Source: Acinetobacter modestus (GTDB taxonomy: Bacteria; Pseudomonadota; Gammaproteobacteria; Pseudomonadales; Moraxellaceae). Taken from it: 64,000 nt of DNA. Made by a program: the position numbers and the translations under genes. The notes below the pieces were generated by a model. The model had not been told where the DNA came from. It saw only the letters and a list, made by a program, of their open reading frames with translations, and searched no databases. This document shows, one piece after another, positions 29,351-37,485 of this stretch (within the stretch, counting starts at the first letter, position 1; each line of letters opens with the position of its first letter). The DNA is taken from positions 600,622 through 664,621 of the forward strand of contig NZ_BMDV01000001.1 of assembly GCF_014636095.1 (NCBI RefSeq), read 5' to 3'.

Positions 29351-30502
29351 GTGAATTCACTCAATGCGCAATATTTTATATTAATTGTCCCCAGTTGCCT
29401 GTTTTTTATTGGTTTGGCATTTACTTGCTGCCGTCTTTTTTTTAAGGCTGATATTTTTTTATTATGGATTGGATTGGCATATACCATTCCCTCTATTGCA
29501 TTGTTTGCTCAATGTTTAATGTCAAATCCTCAACTCACCTTAGCTGCACCATTTACATCCGTTTTATATTTATTAGGAAGTTGGATTGGTGCCTATGCAA
29601 TTAGTTTAAAACTAAACACCGCCTTTCAGCACAGAATTGCTTTTTTAATTTTTTCCTCTGCTCTGCTCGCACTAACCTATTATTCCTATATAGCACCACA
29701 AATATGGCTGCGCCTAGTGATTCTCAATATTGCTTTAGGAAGTATTGGCGTCTTGGTTTTCCCTGATTTATTCCGTCAACTCTCTAACAGTCGTTCTTTC
29801 GATCGTTGGGTTTTCATTTTCTATTTTATTAACGTTCTCTACTCATTTGTTAGAGCCACAATAAATTTCTTTTTTTTAGATAATATTGATCACAATCACA
29901 TTGCATTAACCTCCTCTAATTGGTGGTTATTAGGGATGTCTATCAATATTATTTTAAATATCCTGTTTGCAATTGTGTTAAGTGGCTGTGCAATTAAAGA
30001 TGTCGTTTATCACCTCAATAACGATCGTTTACATGATCCTTTGACCCACCTACTCAATCGTCGTGGTTTTTTTGAAAAAACTGCATCCTTGTCATTTACC
30101 TCACAATCATATTTTCTCGTGAGTCTAGATCTGGATCATTTTAAAAGCATTAATGATACTTGGGGGCATTATATTGGCGACCAGATTTTATATGGTGTTA
30201 GCCAAATGATGCTGAAAGATAAACAAGCCGAAGATCTTATCGCTCGTTTTGGTGGTGAAGAGTTTATTTGTTTATTCATCGCAGAGGATGCTGCTGCTGC
30301 CCTGATACGCATCCAACATTATAAGAGATTGCTAGAACAGACAACTTTTACGGATTATCAAATTAAAATGACAGCAAGTTATGGTCTAACCCATATTCAT
30401 AATATGCATGATATTGAATACGCATTACAACGTGCAGATGATTTACTCTATCAAGCAAAAACCAATGGTCGAAATCAGATCTCTTTTGATTTAATGCTCT
30501 GA
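29351..30502 (+). CDS. Membrane-bound diguanylate cyclase (GGDEF), I-site degenerate
   Basis: A 383-residue protein predicted to make cyclic di-GMP. Six to seven hydrophobic segments fill about residues 8-212 and form an uncharacterised membrane sensor. The GGDEF domain follows, with DPLTHLLNRRGF at 229-240 and the active-site signature GGEEF at 301-305. The product-inhibition I-site reads QAED (292-295) instead of RxxD, so feedback control is probably lost. The frame opens at a TTG (29261), but I give the GTG at 29351, which places the first membrane helix just after the start; neither has a clear ribosome-binding site. Single-gene unit. Confidence 0.85.
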   Translation: MNSLNAQYFILIVPSCLFFIGLAFTCCRLFFKADIFLLWIGLAYTIPSIALFAQCLMSNPQLTLAAPFTSVLYLLGSWIGAYAISLKLNTAFQHRIAFLIFSSALLALTYYSYIAPQIWLRLVILNIALGSIGVLVFPDLFRQLSNSRSFDRWVFIFYFINVLYSFVRATINFFFLDNIDHNHIALTSSNWWLLGMSINIILNILFAIVLSGCAIKDVVYHLNNDRLHDPLTHLLNRRGFFEKTASLSFTSQSYFLVSLDLDHFKSINDTWGHYIGDQILYGVSQMMLKDKQAEDLIARFGGEEFICLFIAEDAAAALIRIQHYKRLLEQTTFTDYQIKMTASYGLTHIHNMHDIEYALQRADDLLYQAKTNGRNQISFDLML

Positions 30503-30688
30503 TTTACAAACTCATAGCTAAAACTTGTTTCAATGCGGCCCCCTATCCTTTTAAGTTCCATCTACAATAAAATTGCTCGTGTCATCAAGTAAAATAAAAG
30601 CAGCATCAAGAAATAACGATAAGAAAAATCTAAAGCACTATTGACCCCTTATTCAATCGGTTGCAACATGAGATCAATATACATTTGA

Positions 30689-31504
30689 ATGATAAAAAAT
30701 ATGTCTTATCAATATCACGATGAAACTATTGTCACTGAACTTCCTGAAGACACCGTATTTGTTTTTGGTAGTAATTTAGCTGGAATACATGATAGTGGCG
30801 CAGCACGTGTCGCGGCACAACATTTCGCAGCAGTTAACGGTGTCGGACGAGGTTGGGCTGGGCAAAGTTTTGCTATTCCAACATTAAATGAACATATCCA
30901 GCAAATGCCACTTTCTCAAATTGAACACTATGTCGATGATTTTAAAATTTATGCAAAAAATCATCCCAAAGTGAAATATTTTTTAACTGCATTGGGCTGT
31001 GGTATCGCAGGATATAAAGTCTCTGAGATTGCACCTTTATTCAAAGGAATTCATTCGAATGTGATTTTTCCAGAATCTTTTCGACCTTACATCGAAGATG
31101 ATGCTGTTTCGCAATTTCCAGATCTGACTGCCCAAATGGTTCATAGTTTTATTTGCGATGAAGTCATTTTTTATTTTAATCATGGATATGAATCTTTTGA
31201 GGAAGCTCTAGAACAAACAAAATTAAGCCCGTCAGAAAAAGCCATCGCGTTAATAGTGCTTAATGAAGAACTTTATCCGCGTGATCGTTATGGAAGAGGT
31301 CGTGAACATGAAATTAACGATATATTGGCCAAATTGAATGGGAAAATATTTGATTTTCATGACAATTCTGAAGGTCCAATGATCTTTGTTAGTGCAATTA
31401 TTGCATTAATGGAACTTTATGATTTTGATGAACAAGACTTTATTGCATTATGGCAGGGCAAAAGCATTATTAAGCATCCCGTTCATCGCACGCTAAAACA
31501 ATAA
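30689..31504 (+). CDS. Macro-like protein of the A1S_2505 'phage non-structural' type
   Basis: A 271-residue soluble protein. The N-terminal half (about residues 10-130) has a macro-like pattern: VFVFGSNLAGIHDSGAA, then GRGWAGQSFAIPT, a long helix, and FLTALGCGIAGYKVSEIAPLF. Such segments line the ADP-ribose pocket of macro domains. The C-terminal half carries SPSEKAIALIVLNEELYP and a helical end, and I do not recognise it. Related proteins are annotated in Acinetobacter as A1S_2505-family phage non-structural proteins, but no phage genes surround this copy. ATGs at 30689 and 30701 are both possible; neither has a strong ribosome-binding site. Ligand and role are inferred only. Confidence 0.65.
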   Translation: MIKNMSYQYHDETIVTELPEDTVFVFGSNLAGIHDSGAARVAAQHFAAVNGVGRGWAGQSFAIPTLNEHIQQMPLSQIEHYVDDFKIYAKNHPKVKYFLTALGCGIAGYKVSEIAPLFKGIHSNVIFPESFRPYIEDDAVSQFPDLTAQMVHSFICDEVIFYFNHGYESFEEALEQTKLSPSEKAIALIVLNEELYPRDRYGRGREHEINDILAKLNGKIFDFHDNSEGPMIFVSAIIALMELYDFDEQDFIALWQGKSIIKHPVHRTLKQ

Positions 31505-31520
31505 TTACATTATAAATTTA

Positions 31521-31558
31521 AGGATCATATTTCATGTCTCAAAGAGAAATATGATCCT
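31521..31558 (+). terminator. Hairpin after the macro-like gene
   Basis: AGGATCATATTTC and GAAATATGATCCT form a perfect 13-bp stem with a 12-nt loop, 17 bp after the stop codon. No T-run follows, so termination may be factor-assisted. Confidence 0.6.
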
Positions 31559-31784
31559 ATTGATCGTATCAGTTTAACTACTGTAATATAATAATACAGA
31601 ACAAACATAATCATTTGATTTTTATTTATAAATTTTAAATTAACACCATCTAAATATTCGTCAAAATAACAATATTTAGGTAAACGCTTAAATCGGAATA
31701 GTCCTTCAAAGTTACAAAAAGTAACATGATGGTATGCTTATTGCTTTGAATATCCTGAAGTTTTTTAATGACGGGGGAAATTCG

Positions 31785-33164
31785 GTGAAAAGTATATATT
31801 TTAGTAAAGCATGCATGATTTGTTATATGACCAGCGGAGTTTTGTTATTCACTGGCTGTCATCCATCCCCTGCCTCTGATACCAACAATATTGCACCATC
31901 CACATCTGAGAAAACCTCACTTAAAATCGGTTTTATTAAATTAACAGATATGGCTCCCTTAGCAATCGCTGCAGAAAAAGGTTTTTTTAAAGATGAAGGG
32001 CTACAAGTTCAACTTGAGGCTCAACCAAATTGGAAAGTTTTATATGAGCGTGTACAAAAAGGCGATTTAGATGGGGCTCATATGTTAGCAGCGATGCCGC
32101 TTGCCTCTATGACGACAACAAGTGATGTACAAATTATCAGCCCATTTACCATGTCCTACAATGGCGCAGGTATAACTGTTTCGAATGCTATTTGGACGGA
32201 GATGAAAAAGAATATTCCATTAGAGAATGATAAACCTAAACACCCTATTAGCGCGTCCACGCTAAAACCAATCGTGGATCAATACAAACAACAAAAGAAA
32301 CCTTTTAATTTAGGTATGACCTTTCCGACAGGCACACATAATTACATGCTTCGCTATTGGTTAGCAGCTGGCGGTATCAACCCCGGTAGATATGATCCCA
32401 ATAAAAATGATTTCAGCGGTAATATTGACGCAGATGTAAATCTCTCTGTTGTACCACCACCAGAGATGATGGCAAATATGGTTGCGGGAACAACCTTAGG
32501 ATATGCTGTGGGCGAACCTTGGAATCAAAAGGCAGTAAAAAAAGGCTTCGGTGTTCCAGTCATTACTTCAGATGTATTGTGGGAAAACGGCGCAGATAAA
32601 GTCTTTGGGGTCACAGGTACATTTGCTGAAAAAAATCCAAATACTACGATCAAAGTCGTTAAAGCACTCATTCGCGCATCTCATTGGTTAGATGAAAATG
32701 ATCATATTCATCGTAGAGAGGCAGCTAAACTCATCGCTCAAACAAATTATGTTGGTGTCGATGAAGATATTATTGCCAATAGCATGACGGGTGTTTTTGA
32801 ATATGAAAAAGGTGATATTCGCCCTCTCAAGTCTTTTAATACGTTTTTTACAGGGCAATATGGCATTCCCTACTATTCAGATGCAATCTGGTGGTTAACT
32901 CAAATGCGTCGCTGGGGTCAAATTCCTGAAACTAAACCTGATCATTGGTATCTTGAAATTGCACAAAAAACCTATCGTCCAGATATTTACACGGCTGCCG
33001 CAAATAGCTTGATTGCTGAAGGAAAAATGAAGCGAGAGCAATTCCCAAATCTTGCGACGGCAACATTTATAAAAGTGCCACAGACCAGCCGATTAGACGG
33101 CATCTTGTTTGATGCCAATAAACCAACCGCATTTTTAGCAGCATTTAAAATTGGCAATAAATAA
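31785..33164 (+). CDS. Orphan NrtA/CmpA-like substrate-binding lipoprotein
   Basis: A 459-residue solute-binding protein of the nitrate/bicarbonate (NrtA, CmpA, SsuA-like) class. The signal sequence ends in the lipobox FTGC with Cys25. The core motifs are KIGFIKLTDMAPLAIAAEKGFF, MTFPTGTHNYMLRYWLAAGG and PEMMANMVAGTTLGYAVGEPWN, all typical of NrtA. The GTG at 31785 is preferred over the ATG at 31734 because GGGGGA lies seven bases before it and it gives a proper lipoprotein signal. No permease or ATPase gene is adjacent, so its transporter must lie elsewhere, or it acts as a sensor. Confidence 0.82.
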   Translation: MKSIYFSKACMICYMTSGVLLFTGCHPSPASDTNNIAPSTSEKTSLKIGFIKLTDMAPLAIAAEKGFFKDEGLQVQLEAQPNWKVLYERVQKGDLDGAHMLAAMPLASMTTTSDVQIISPFTMSYNGAGITVSNAIWTEMKKNIPLENDKPKHPISASTLKPIVDQYKQQKKPFNLGMTFPTGTHNYMLRYWLAAGGINPGRYDPNKNDFSGNIDADVNLSVVPPPEMMANMVAGTTLGYAVGEPWNQKAVKKGFGVPVITSDVLWENGADKVFGVTGTFAEKNPNTTIKVVKALIRASHWLDENDHIHRREAAKLIAQTNYVGVDEDIIANSMTGVFEYEKGDIRPLKSFNTFFTGQYGIPYYSDAIWWLTQMRRWGQIPETKPDHWYLEIAQKTYRPDIYTAAANSLIAEGKMKREQFPNLATATFIKVPQTSRLDGILFDANKPTAFLAAFKIGNK

Positions 33165-33174
33165 TTAATCAAAT

Positions 33175-33219
33175 AAGAAAGCCAATGATAGATTTTATCA
33201 ACCTATCATTGGCTTTCTT
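33175..33219 (+). terminator. Strong hairpin after the NrtA-like gene
   Basis: AAGAAAGCCAATGATAG and its complement form a perfect 17-bp stem with an 11-nt loop, beginning 11 bp past the stop codon. T-richness is limited to the stem, and it may also act on the opposing small gene. Confidence 0.75.
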
Positions 33220-33268
33220 AATCAATTCATTTTTTAGATATTCACTATATTAGAACATCCATCAAAAA

Positions 33269-33448
33269 TCATCGTTTTCCCATCGAACGACGAGTACCAC
33301 GCGGTGGCATCCAAGTACGATCTGCATATTGCTCAGGTTTTGGGCGCACCTGATTATGCGTAGCATCCTCACAATCATCCTGAGTAGATGGCATAGGGAA
33401 AGGTAATTTGACTAAAGCTTTCTTGGCTTTAGGTTGTTGCGCAGTCAT
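33269..33448 (-). CDS. Small basic hypothetical protein
   Basis: A 59-residue frame with a plausible start: GAGAG eight bases before the ATG. The product begins MTAQQPKAKKALVK and ends in a Pro/Arg-rich tail (MPPRGTRRSMGKR); it is strongly basic at both ends with an acidic patch (QDDCEDA) in the middle, with no signal or membrane segment. The composition suggests a nucleic-acid or ribosome-associated protein, but that is a guess. It lies between the NrtA-like gene and aspC, convergent with the former. I do not recognise the family. Confidence 0.6.
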   Translation of the reverse strand: MTAQQPKAKKALVKLPFPMPSTQDDCEDATHNQVRPKPEQYADRTWMPPRGTRRSMGKR

Positions 33449-33662
33449 TGAAATTCTCTCGAAATTTAAATTTCTAGCGCCTATTGTAATAGATTTTTAT
33501 TATTTTGCTAAAAATAAAATATGTAAAAAAGTACTGTACGATCTAAACCTATAATTTGGTAACTTTTTATTCAATCAAGGTAAGTTTCAGCCACAAATAA
33601 ATCGATTTAAGCTAAAATGATCTGCTTTTTTATTTTCTAATCCCATAAGAAGGAATAATGCC

Positions 33663-34898
33663 GTGGACGTACGTCTCTCTGATCGTGTCAATGCCATCAA
33701 ACCGTCCCCTACACTTGCAGTAACCAACAAAGCTGCTGAGCTTAAAGCTGCTGGTAAAAACGTGATTGGTTTAGGTGCAGGCGAACCAGACTTTGATACC
33801 CCTCAACATATCAAAGATGCTGCAATTGAAGCGATTAATAAAGGCTTTACAAAATACACAGCTGTAGACGGTACTCCGAGCTTAAAAAAAGCAATTATCG
33901 CAAAATTAAAACGTGATAATAACTTAGACTACCAACCTAATCAGATTTTAGTATCTTGTGGTGGTAAACAAAGTTTCTTTAACTTGGCACTTGCTTTGTT
34001 AAACAAGGGTGATGAAGTAATCATTCCTGCACCATTCTGGGTAAGCTATCCAGATATGGTGATTATTGCTGAAGGTACGCCTGTTATTGTGAAATGTGGT
34101 GAAGAACAACGCTTCAAAATCACACCAGAACAATTGGAAGCTGCTATTACACCAAATACACGTTTACTTGTATTAAACAGTCCTTCTAACCCAACAGGTA
34201 TGATTTATACCAAAGCTGAATTAGAAGCTTTGGCTGAGGTACTTCGTCGTCATCCACAAGTATTAATTGCTTCTGACGACATGTATGAACCAATTCGTTG
34301 GGAAGATGAGTTCTATAACATCGCAACAATTGCATCTGACTTATATGATCGTACAATTGTCCTTAACGGCGTATCAAAAGCATATGCAATGACAGGTTGG
34401 CGTATTGGTTATGCTGCTGGTCCAGCAAAACTCATTGGTGCGATGAAAAATATTCAATCTCAATCGACATCTAACCCAACTTCAATTTCTCAAGTTGCGG
34501 CAGAAGCGGCATTGAACGGTCCGCAAGATGTATTAAAACCAATGATTGAAGCGTTTAAACGCCGTCATGACCTTGTGGTAAATGGCTTAAATGAAATCAA
34601 CGGTATTTCTTGTTTGCCTGCTGATGGCGCATTCTATGCCTATGCTAATATCCGTCCATTAATTCGTGCCAAAGGATTAAAATCTTGCACAGAATTCTCT
34701 GAATGGTTGCTTGAAGAAACTGGTGTAGCTGTTGTACCCGGTGACGCTTTTGGTTTAGGTGGTTTTATGCGTATTTCTTATGCAACTGCTGATGATGTAT
34801 TAGTTGATGCTTTAGCGCGTATTAAAAAAGCAGCAGACTCAATTGATGGTGTTGATGCCGCAATTGCTTCGATTGCAGCAGAAAAAGCCGCTCAATAA
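33663..34898 (+). CDS. aspC: Aspartate aminotransferase (class I PLP enzyme)
   Basis: Transfers the amino group between aspartate and 2-oxoglutarate. The 411-residue protein has the class I fold: LGAGEPDFDTP near residue 37, NSPSNPTGM in the middle, the PLP lysine in NGVSKAYAMTGWRIGY, and FMRISYA near the C-terminus with the substrate-carboxylate Arg. It belongs to the subgroup Ib type found in Rhizobium and Thermus rather than the E. coli AspC type, so the symbol is by function. GTG start at 33663 with AAGGA eight bases upstream; an ATG at 33658 is in another frame. Monogenic, with a terminator at 34914. Confidence 0.9.
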   Translation: MDVRLSDRVNAIKPSPTLAVTNKAAELKAAGKNVIGLGAGEPDFDTPQHIKDAAIEAINKGFTKYTAVDGTPSLKKAIIAKLKRDNNLDYQPNQILVSCGGKQSFFNLALALLNKGDEVIIPAPFWVSYPDMVIIAEGTPVIVKCGEEQRFKITPEQLEAAITPNTRLLVLNSPSNPTGMIYTKAELEALAEVLRRHPQVLIASDDMYEPIRWEDEFYNIATIASDLYDRTIVLNGVSKAYAMTGWRIGYAAGPAKLIGAMKNIQSQSTSNPTSISQVAAEAALNGPQDVLKPMIEAFKRRHDLVVNGLNEINGISCLPADGAFYAYANIRPLIRAKGLKSCTEFSEWLLEETGVAVVPGDAFGLGGFMRISYATADDVLVDALARIKKAADSIDGVDAAIASIAAEKAAQ

Positions 34899-34913
34899 TC
34901 TGAGTTGCGATAA

Positions 34914-34944
34914 AAAGAAGCTTCTTAATGAAGCTTCTTTTTTT
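34914..34944 (+). terminator. Intrinsic terminator of aspC
   Basis: AAAGAAGCTTC and GAAGCTTCTTT pair perfectly over 11 bp with a 5-nt loop and run straight into a T-tract. Confidence 0.9.
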
Positions 34945-34967
34945 GTCTTTATGAATCAACTAAAAAT

Positions 34968-35387
34968 TTATTCTTTTGCTTCTGCATTAAATAAAGCAAC
35001 TACATCAGCTTCAGTCATCTTCTTCGTTGCATTTTGAAATGCGTAAAACTCAGGCTTACTATCAATATAGATTTCCAAATCAAAATTCAAATCTTGAGGT
35101 GACTCATTCAATACAAAAGCATTAATATTGCAATAATTCTGATCTTTAGTCCGCCAAAACAAATTTGTGCCACAAGCATTACAGAACCCACGCTCGCCCC
35201 AAGCTGATGAATTATAGATAGAGAGATAGTCTTGTTTTAAAAATTTTAAGCTGCCCTGTTTCACATCAATCGTCATAATCACACCACTGGTCTGTCGACG
35301 ACAAATTGAGCAGTGACAGGCATGTACGTTATGATTGCTTAATTCAACTTCAAATGTGGTTTCACCACAAACACATTGTCCTTTCAT
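34968..35387 (-). CDS. GFA family zinc-binding protein
   Basis: A 139-residue protein of the glutathione-dependent-formaldehyde-activating (GFA/CENP-V) family. Zinc ligands are visible as CVCGETTFEV near the N-terminus, CHCSICRRQTSG at about residues 24-35 and CNACGTNLF at about 69-77. This gives the two-zinc beta-tent fold of Gfa. Only a few members act in formaldehyde detoxification, and no formaldehyde dehydrogenase gene is nearby, so the real role is unknown. It is convergent with aspC and stands alone. Confidence 0.88.
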   Translation of the reverse strand: MKGQCVCGETTFEVELSNHNVHACHCSICRRQTSGVIMTIDVKQGSLKFLKQDYLSIYNSSAWGERGFCNACGTNLFWRTKDQNYCNINAFVLNESPQDLNFDLEIYIDSKPEFYAFQNATKKMTEADVVALFNAEAKE

Positions 35388-35642
35388 TATAAATTTACCT
35401 TTTACTCAAAATTGTTATCAATTAATTTTAGAATAGAATAAAACAAAGATTGAATTTAATAATTTCTGCAACACAATTTTATGTTCATAAGATACTTCAA
35501 AAATAATCTATTTCTTTTACTTCATACACATCAGCTTGATTTAGATTGATACAAAAATAAGGGCGATAATATTAAAAAATCATACAGTGACATATATATA
35601 CGCCCCTTAATTTTATGCTGTAGATTTATGCTTACTATGACT

Positions 35643-36074
35643 TCATGCAATCGCTTTATTTCCATGAAAGTTTTTTGGTCGTGAGCATAAGTGACTAAAA
35701 ACAGCATATTGCCAAATACTCTTCACTTGCACAGCTACAATTTTATTTTCTGCAACTGACCAAGCCAGTGCCGTATTTGCACCCAAAATAAGCTCACCAC
35801 CAAGCTGAAATAAGTACAAAGGCAAATGCTCATTCACCGTTAATACATTTTTCTGCGTCAAAATATTTTTAGCGTTTTGGATTTTCCATTTATCACCAAA
35901 CCAAAGTTGCAATAAATCGCCTAGAAATAAAGCTTGTTGCTTAAATGGAAATGTATTCAAAAAGCAGTTTTCAACTGATGTGTAATACTGCTCAGGATCT
36001 TGAATGATTTCAAGATAATGATCTTGATAAAAAGATAAATTTGAAAAAATAGATTGAATGCTAAGAATAGTCAT
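35643..36074 (-). CDS. Hypothetical protein
   Basis: A 143-residue protein that I do not recognise. I set the start at the ATG at 36074 because a perfect GGAGG lies five bases before it; the open frame extends upstream to 36317, but that would run into the tRNA-Asn gene. The sequence is mostly helical with aromatic residues (YLEIIQDPEQYY, LFLGDLLQLWFGDKW), then a short strand-rich end containing LAWSVAENKIVAVQVK. No signal peptide, membrane segment or catalytic motif. It is transcribed away from the tRNA. Confidence 0.65.
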   Translation of the reverse strand: MTILSIQSIFSNLSFYQDHYLEIIQDPEQYYTSVENCFLNTFPFKQQALFLGDLLQLWFGDKWKIQNAKNILTQKNVLTVNEHLPLYLFQLGGELILGANTALAWSVAENKIVAVQVKSIWQYAVFSHLCSRPKNFHGNKAIA

Positions 36075-36309
36075 TTTGACCTCCGATTTAGCCATTTTAG
36101 TGCTGGCAAGTTGGGTTAAATCCACACTGTCTAGATAAGAATCTAGAAAATTTTCTGTTTCGAATCTAACAACAGCCTGATCAAAGTTCAAGTTATTTTT
36201 CCGATTTCGCCATAATTGTGCAAATAAGAAGCATACAGTGAAAAAATGAAAGAAACATGACACTTTTAGCTTGACCGATTTTAAAAGCTGCCTATAATGG
36301 CATTCAGAT

Positions 36310-36385
36310 TCTCCCATAGCTCAGTCGGTAGAGCGACGGACTGTTAATCCGCAGGTCCCTGGTTCGAGCCCAGGTGGGAGAGCCA
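36310..36385 (+). tRNA. tRNA-Asn (anticodon GTT)
   Basis: 76 nt with a 7-bp acceptor stem (TCTCCCA with TGGGAGA), D-arm GCTC/GAGC, anticodon loop CTGTTAA (anticodon GTT), T-arm CCTGG-TTCGAGC-CCAGG and an encoded CCA end at 36383-36385. It is identical to the copy at 36586. It has its own terminator at 36395. Confidence 0.98.
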
Positions 36386-36394
36386 AATTCAAAG

Positions 36395-36427
36395 AAGCCT
36401 ATATCCAATACGATATAGGCTTTTTTA
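36395..36427 (+). terminator. Terminator after the first tRNA-Asn
   Basis: AAGCCTATATC and GATATAGGCTT form a perfect 11-bp stem with a 6-nt loop, followed by TTTTTT. Confidence 0.9.
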
Positions 36428-36585
36428 TTGACCAAAATTCATCCTAACTCCTACTAAAAACAAAGTATCCTATCCATTAAATTTATAAAAATGCTGATAA
36501 AAAGTACAATCAAATCAATATTTAATTTTTTTATTATTCAGCTCTTGACCATACCTCTATTCATGCATAGAATGCCTATCCAGAT

Positions 36586-36661
36586 TCTCCCATAGCTCAG
36601 TCGGTAGAGCGACGGACTGTTAATCCGCAGGTCCCTGGTTCGAGCCCAGGTGGGAGAGCCA
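36586..36661 (+). tRNA. tRNA-Asn (anticodon GTT), second identical copy
   Basis: 76 nt, the same sequence as the gene at 36310, including the encoded CCA. The 200 bp between the two copies hold a terminator and AT-rich DNA but no gene. The short leader ATTC before each copy also matches. Confidence 0.98.
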
Positions 36662-36668
36662 AGATTCT

Positions 36669-36697
36669 AAAAACCCACTCTTATTGAGTGGGTTTTT
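36669..36697 (+). terminator. Terminator after the second tRNA-Asn
   Basis: AAAAACCCACTC and GAGTGGGTTTTT pair perfectly over 12 bp with a 5-nt loop, ending in a T-run only about 22 bp before the next start codon. Confidence 0.9.
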
Positions 36698-36719
36698 TAT
36701 TCATGTATTGATAATAAAT

Positions 36720-37160
36720 ATGTTTGCATCTAATCAGATTATCTTCTTGCTTATTGGCTTGATTAGCACAGTATTACTTTTAATTAGTTGCTTACGTTCT
36801 TTTCTACCCCAGCAGAAGTTTTTTGCTCGCCCTGTTATTACCACATTTGAATCAAAGATGTTCACGAGGCTACAACAGGCATTCCCTAACAATCACATCC
36901 TTACACAAGTCGCTTTCAGTGCTTTAATTACCAGCGATCATTATAAAATTCGTAGTCAATTCAATCGCAAAGTGACTGATTTCGTGATCTTAGACCAAGA
37001 AATGAATGTATTAGCAATCATCGAACTTGATGATCCAAGTCATATTGGAAAAGAATTAGAAGACAAAAAACGCGATCAAATGCTTTTAGAAGCAGGATAC
37101 AAAGTGCATCGCTACACTCAAATTCCATCTGTAAAACAATTACAGATAGATATTCGATAA
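36720..37160 (+). CDS. DUF2726 domain protein with an N-terminal membrane segment
   Basis: A 146-residue protein. Residues 6-24 are one hydrophobic segment, followed by the DUF2726 domain: FESKMFTRLQQAFPNN, an internal QFNRKVTDFVILD, then IIELDDPSH and KKRDQMLLEAGYKVHRY. The DFVI...IELDD...K order resembles the core of PD-(D/E)xK nuclease-like folds, though DUF2726 proteins are not proven nucleases. I start at the ATG at 36720, not at the TTG at 36684, which lies in the tRNA terminator. No ribosome-binding site is visible, so the transcript could be leaderless. Confidence 0.8.
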   Translation: MFASNQIIFLLIGLISTVLLLISCLRSFLPQQKFFARPVITTFESKMFTRLQQAFPNNHILTQVAFSALITSDHYKIRSQFNRKVTDFVILDQEMNVLAIIELDDPSHIGKELEDKKRDQMLLEAGYKVHRYTQIPSVKQLQIDIR

Positions 37161-37181
37161 ATCAAATTTTCTAATTAAGGA

Positions 37182-37388
37182 TTATTCAGACTTAATTGCT
37201 GATTCAGCATTTTTCTGTTTTTCAAATTTCTTTGCAATTTCTGCATGTTGTTGATCATATTTTTTCTTGGTTTCCGCATCACTTTTTGCAGCTAGGAAAG
37301 CCATTCCTACAATAAAGATCGGGATGAGTAACCCCAAACCCATTAATAACCAAGGTACTGACTTCTTTTCAGTAGATTGTTGACTCAT
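37182..37388 (-). CDS. Small hypothetical membrane protein
   Basis: A 68-residue protein with one membrane segment (about residues 12-32, WLLMGLGLLIPIFIVGMAFL) and a charged, helical C-terminal tail (KKKYDQQHAEIAKKFEKQK) suited to a coiled coil. I use the ATG at 37388 giving MSQQSTEKK; the upstream ATG at 37412 lacks a better site. I do not recognise the family. It lies between the DUF2726 gene (convergent) and the lipase-like gene. Confidence 0.55.
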   Translation of the reverse strand: MSQQSTEKKSVPWLLMGLGLLIPIFIVGMAFLAAKSDAETKKKYDQQHAEIAKKFEKQKNAESAIKSE

Positions 37389-37440
37389 AAATGATCCAGA
37401 TTTCAATAACACAACTCATCTTAATGTAACAATATAACAA

Positions 37441-37468
37441 AAAAGAGCCTCTATGAAGAGACTCTTTT
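37441..37468 (-). terminator. Terminator of the lipase-like gene
   Basis: AAAAGAG-CTCT and AGAG-CTCTTTT pair with one internal mismatch around an ATGA loop, and a T-run follows on the minus strand. Confidence 0.8.
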
Positions 37469-37485
37469 TTGAATAGAAAAATAAG

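Noticed and set aside
36075..36317. N-terminal extension of the hypothetical gene at 35643-36074
   Set aside because: It would run into the tRNA-Asn gene on the opposite strand, and a perfect GGAGG site precedes the internal ATG at 36074.
36310..36661. Tandem tRNA-Asn genes as an integration hot spot
   Set aside because: No integrase, attachment-site repeat or foreign gene block is visible next to either copy.
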